64,000 bases of DNA from an uncultured Siphonobacter sp. (GTDB lineage: Bacteria; Bacteroidota; Bacteroidia; Cytophagales; Spirosomataceae). A program made the position numbers and the translations under genes. This document shows positions 62,301 to 64,000 of this stretch, piece after piece (the first letter of the stretch is position 1; each line of letters opens with the position of its first letter). Under the pieces are notes generated by a model. That model was given only the letters and a program-made list of their open reading frames with translations. It was not told the DNA's origin and searched no databases. Location of the stretch: positions 372,001 to 436,000 of the forward strand of contig CAJYIW010000024.1 of the NCBI GenBank assembly GCA_913775095.1. The letters are read 5' to 3'.

Positions 62301-62916
62301 GAGGAACGGGGTTATTGCGATCAAACACCCGGTGATTGCCAAAGTGAATGTCAACGAAATCCAGGTTATTGGGGGCATTGAAAAAGAGTGTCGCCGGAGA
62401 AGTTCCTCCGATTACGCCCGTTCCCTGCCGGCTTTGGTAATGCAGAATAAAGAGTTTCCGCAGACCCGTGAAGTTATAACTGGCGGCGTCTTCCCGCAGG
62501 TACAGATCCAGGGCCGATCCCAGCCGCTGATGGTTCCGGGAACCACTTTGTAAGGTACGCAGGGCCTGCTCCCGATCCCAGGTAATGATGCGAAGCGGAC
62601 CTTTGGGAGACTTGAATTTATCGAAATTGAAAAAGATTTCACCTACGTCAAAACAGGCCGAAACCAGTCGTTCGTCGTTGAGCGAGCCTTTCAGATTACT
62701 GTATAAAATCAAATTTCGAAAAGCCGATTTTACTAAATCGAAACGGGCAAAGGGGCTGGGAATCGACGTGGGGTCTTTCTCCGTGTCACCTTTGGCTTTA
62801 TCGTCGATGGCTTCGATTAAATCGGTAGTATAAGGTTGCGAAACGAACCAGTGACCATCGACAGAAGCCGAACGGTCGTGCAGGTTAAGTTCGCGTTTAA
62901 GGGACTGATCAGCCAT
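59362..62916 (-). CDS. Large actin/Hsp70-fold ATPase with unknown N-terminal half
   Basis: An 1184-residue protein. The actin/Hsp70 (ASKHA) ATPase core is in the second half: phosphate-1 motif DFGTTNT at 622-628, phosphate-2 motif DIGGGTAD at 848-855, and adenosine motif FSGTGSK at 991-997. These three are in the right order and spacing for a complete nucleotide-binding fold. The N-terminal 610 residues are beta-rich and unfamiliar, with no signal or membrane helix. SrfB-type virulence-associated proteins have a similar overall form, but I cannot confirm that family. It is the second gene of the operon, 90 bases after the tubulin-like gene. The protein likely binds ATP and may polymerise or act as a chaperone. 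Confidence 0.8.
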   Translation of the reverse strand: MADQSLKRELNLHDRSASVDGHWFVSQPYTTDLIEAIDDKAKGDTEKDPTSIPSPFARFDLVKSAFRNLILYSNLKGSLNDERLVSACFDVGEIFFNFDKFKSPKGPLRIITWDREQALRTLQSGSRNHQRLGSALDLYLREDAASYNFTGLRKLFILHYQSRQGTGVIGGTSPATLFFNAPNNLDFVDIHFGNHRVFDRNNPVPLHERDIEYQVFWHGLKRFMPGFRDMYPEVSEYLSRSLELLHTRDYETWQRIGANGQNLREETWNADFPELEFDTNSIVEFASLSSGPAFKMRKAASGPEVIQGLSHFLISPTEELDEYGVRQQRYTDRPAPMVLSKDFFEPIPYTRIPWRDTIEVKHYVPEDWRSNQRQLPGQADFYPYLTTSDFLEPYLIRLVYPINSQRFFDGGLRHVQKSYLLPLKPDFFEFFSAQDLMRGGEVSIQMEERAGGSVRVTLQIPLGRWDVSQQKVIPTGRSLKLSRMYYDDPTKTPSEEKNEGVIAEHQFGLTVFPFVKMKRVNIPDFKPMYRVHLVDRDVSAQSFKNEYRLSFYDEKNQLIPVPQNRIRPRSQKDLNKGAKSEIQVVDADFERVTVEVAGHRGVILPKFEIREMNDTVFTFAVDFGTTNTHVEYTTSEDRQPRAFTIDDDVQIATLIDPNSTEALNSIRANDITELVPQELMPEHLGEAYLCKFPQRTALIENRPNFSGENLYGFGDFNIGFLYEKRNIPKDDYTVSTNLKWSDFSKNVKAQKRIEGFLQSLLLLIRNKVLINGGNLAHTELLWFYPLSMAENQRNYFEGLWNKLYAETISKDRMPRKVPESIAPFYWYSRGGGSSQPIDSNIYPTALIDIGGGTADVVVFEKNQPNLLTSVRFAGNAVFGDGFARDGAAARNGYVKKYDPEVMAHLSANFSNLGAAYKAIKDNNRSEDIVAFYFSLKNNRDLREKAAYDFNDRLANDSDLKIVPLVFYTAQIYHLARLMKAKGKDMPRYIAFSGTGSKVLDILTPRNVALSDLAMLIFEKVYDQPYHADGLDIVRERNSPKESTCKGGLKMPGLNFTREDDGRLEAEMDKIKTVLLGTKEDRLVVRGDTYQKIDNEVLQGVADEVRVFVEMLFSLEFSFSGKFGVNEGRLEQYKSTLLRNLLQNVHSGWEMRREGLENPNTPIEETLFFYPLVGALNQLAWEAAN

Positions 62917-63006
62917 GGATTCTTCAAAATTAGGGTATTAACCTCATTTCATTACCTGATGAACAGGATAGGCAGCACTCGGGAGTTACCCCGATTGAAC
63001 GGACTA

Positions 63007-64000
63007 TTACTGAGCCGCCAGCTGCGGGTATTCTTTCTGGATGAATTCCTCGGTACAGGTATTCATCAGATTCAGAAACTTATCCTCTGGGGTTACGTAG
63101 GTCTTGCCTTTGGACTCGGCGTTCAGGTATTCATCGAATTCGCCTTTGTTCATTTCGATTTCTACGTCAACTGTCTTGCCGAAAAAGTTCTTTTTGGTTC
63201 GCTCAAATCCCGGAATGAATTTCCCCAGATCTTCCGTAGCCAGATTGAACGGCCGAAACGTTCGCTTGTTGAAGATGTTTCGGTCGTGGTCATTCATTTC
63301 GGCTAACCAGCTCCGGTAGTTCTCATTAAAATCATGCAGATTCCGGTAGAATTTCGTCTGTTTGAAATCAGAGCCAATCCTGGGCGTTTCCTTGCTCGTC
63401 CAGGGAGCACTGTTGCTTCCCAGTATCCCATCGCGTTCGACACGGGTTTTCAGGTATTGACTCAGAATAGTCAGCTTGGTCAAGGGCTGGGCAAACACCT
63501 GACGGGTCCGGTCTACGAAGTCGGAGAAATTGAGTCGGGAATTGCTCGTACCCAAACCAAATTCTGCGTAACGGGGGTTCCGGGCAATGACCTGCCCATC
63601 CCGAACCGTGCATTCCATTTCACTGGTGTGCTCACAGAAATCAACAATCGACAGAGCCGATACCAGTTCCACGTAATGAGCATCGTTCTGCTGACCGCCC
63701 GCTCCCGGATCGTACTCATACGGACTGCGGTAACTCTCCGCGATGTAATACAAAGCGTTGAGTTTGGGATATTCCTTATTGGATAAACTGTTCTGGTAAT
63801 ACCCTAATGCGGCTTTCGTTTTGGAGATAAACGTTGCGTTATCAATGGCCTTATCCTGAGCTCCAGCCGAATAGACATCAAAATAGGGCTGCACGGAAAC
63901 TGCTCCAATGCGGGCTTCGCGGACGTCCTTGGCATCAGAGCCCCCGTAACCTCTGATGTTTTTCAGGATCAAAGGGAAACCTGAAGCTCCCGTTCCACCA
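63007..64000 (-). CDS. Tubulin/FtsZ-superfamily protein (5' end outside window)
   Basis: The frame is open to the window edge; 331 residues are present. At the edge it reads GGTGASGFPL, which aligns with the FtsZ G-box GGTGTGAAPV (T4 loop), followed after a helix by the strand IGAVSVQPYFDV (FtsZ: VAVVTKPF). KLNALYYIAES matches the tubulin segment that contacts the base (NEALYDIC). GGQQNDAHYVELVSALSIVDF, read in two blocks, sits where the T7 loop lies (tubulin: GQLNADLRKLAVNMV). The catalytic acids of the usual NxDxxD/E pattern are displaced here. A GGTGASG motif alone could suggest an SDR enzyme, but the later segments fit tubulin better. It is first among the visible genes of the operon. Confidence 0.7.
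   Translation of the reverse strand, partial: GGTGASGFPLILKNIRGYGGSDAKDVREARIGAVSVQPYFDVYSAGAQDKAIDNATFISKTKAALGYYQNSLSNKEYPKLNALYYIAESYRSPYEYDPGAGGQQNDAHYVELVSALSIVDFCEHTSEMECTVRDGQVIARNPRYAEFGLGTSNSRLNFSDFVDRTRQVFAQPLTKLTILSQYLKTRVERDGILGSNSAPWTSKETPRIGSDFKQTKFYRNLHDFNENYRSWLAEMNDHDRNIFNKRTFRPFNLATEDLGKFIPGFERTKKNFFGKTVDVEIEMNKGEFDEYLNAESKGKTYVTPEDKFLNLMNTCTEEFIQKEYPQLAAQ

Noticed and set aside
63007-64000. SDR/NAD-dependent epimerase on the basis of TGASGF
   Set aside because: The third glycine of the SDR pattern is missing, and the following strand, base-contact helix and T7-like loop fit the tubulin fold in order.
1-64000. CRISPR arrays, tRNA, rRNA, prophage or insertion sequences
   Set aside because: No regularly spaced repeats, no tRNA cloverleaf or rRNA sequence, and no integrase or transposase gene were seen on reading both strands.

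Overview
The window comes from a Gram-negative member of the Bacteroidota, most likely order Cytophagales (Spirosoma/Siphonobacter-like). The reasons are the families present (DUF4249, DUF3078, DUF1207, CusA-TolC fusion), promoter matches of the form TTG-N19/20-TAnnTTTG, weak or absent Shine-Dalgarno sequences, and LPS genes (kdsA, gmhA). The DNA is about 47-48% GC. I see no tRNA, rRNA, CRISPR array or insertion sequence.

Layout. 1-11.3 kb: the end of riboflavin synthase, two exported TIM-barrel sugar isomerase-like proteins, kdsA, a DUF433/DUF5615 antitoxin-toxin pair whose toxin is frameshifted, folA, sdaA, fmt, greA, a HIT protein, a YciI protein and an orphan DUF4249 lipoprotein. 11.4-18.5 kb: murD, two tandem mscL genes, a DUF3078 outer-membrane protein, and the translation cluster rplM-rpsI-rpsB-tsf, followed by the decayed end of a glycosyltransferase gene. 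18.5-31.7 kb: uvrA, an outer-membrane barrel, murQ, a small cytochrome c, a PfkB kinase, an amidohydrolase, def coupled to an OmpA/PD40 protein, a DUF1207 protein, an M20 dipeptidase and plsY. 32-41 kb: an AsmA-like protein, a sugar-acid dehydratase, gmhA, an M16 protease, a TPR protein and two related lipoproteins. 41-50 kb: a heavy-metal RND efflux operon with a CusA-TolC fusion, its adaptor and a His-rich exported protein, then a fused trehalose synthase/phosphatase. 50.5-55.4 kb: DUF952, a Gfo/Idh/MocA oxidoreductase, an Old Yellow Enzyme, a GNAT, an orphan oxidase subunit III and ispE.

The most unusual region is the right end, 55.4 kb to the window edge. Six genes read leftward: a tubulin/FtsZ-superfamily protein (5' end outside the window), a 1184-residue protein with an actin/Hsp70-type ATPase core, a membrane-spanning coiled-coil protein, a MotA/ExbB/ZorA-like channel subunit with a long cytoplasmic tail, a MotB/ZorB-like subunit with an OmpA peptidoglycan-binding domain, and a 39-residue lipoprotein that overlaps the previous gene by ATGA. 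Together they encode tubulin-type and actin-type NTPases beside an ion-driven envelope motor. I infer one envelope-spanning machine, whose function (membrane remodelling, surface motility or phage defence) cannot be read from the sequence.

A recurring non-coding feature is a long inverted repeat placed 2-4 bases after a stop codon between co-directional genes. These repeats have different sequences but the same architecture. A REP-like palindrome (GCTGCCAGC ... GCTGGCAGC) is present in three copies.
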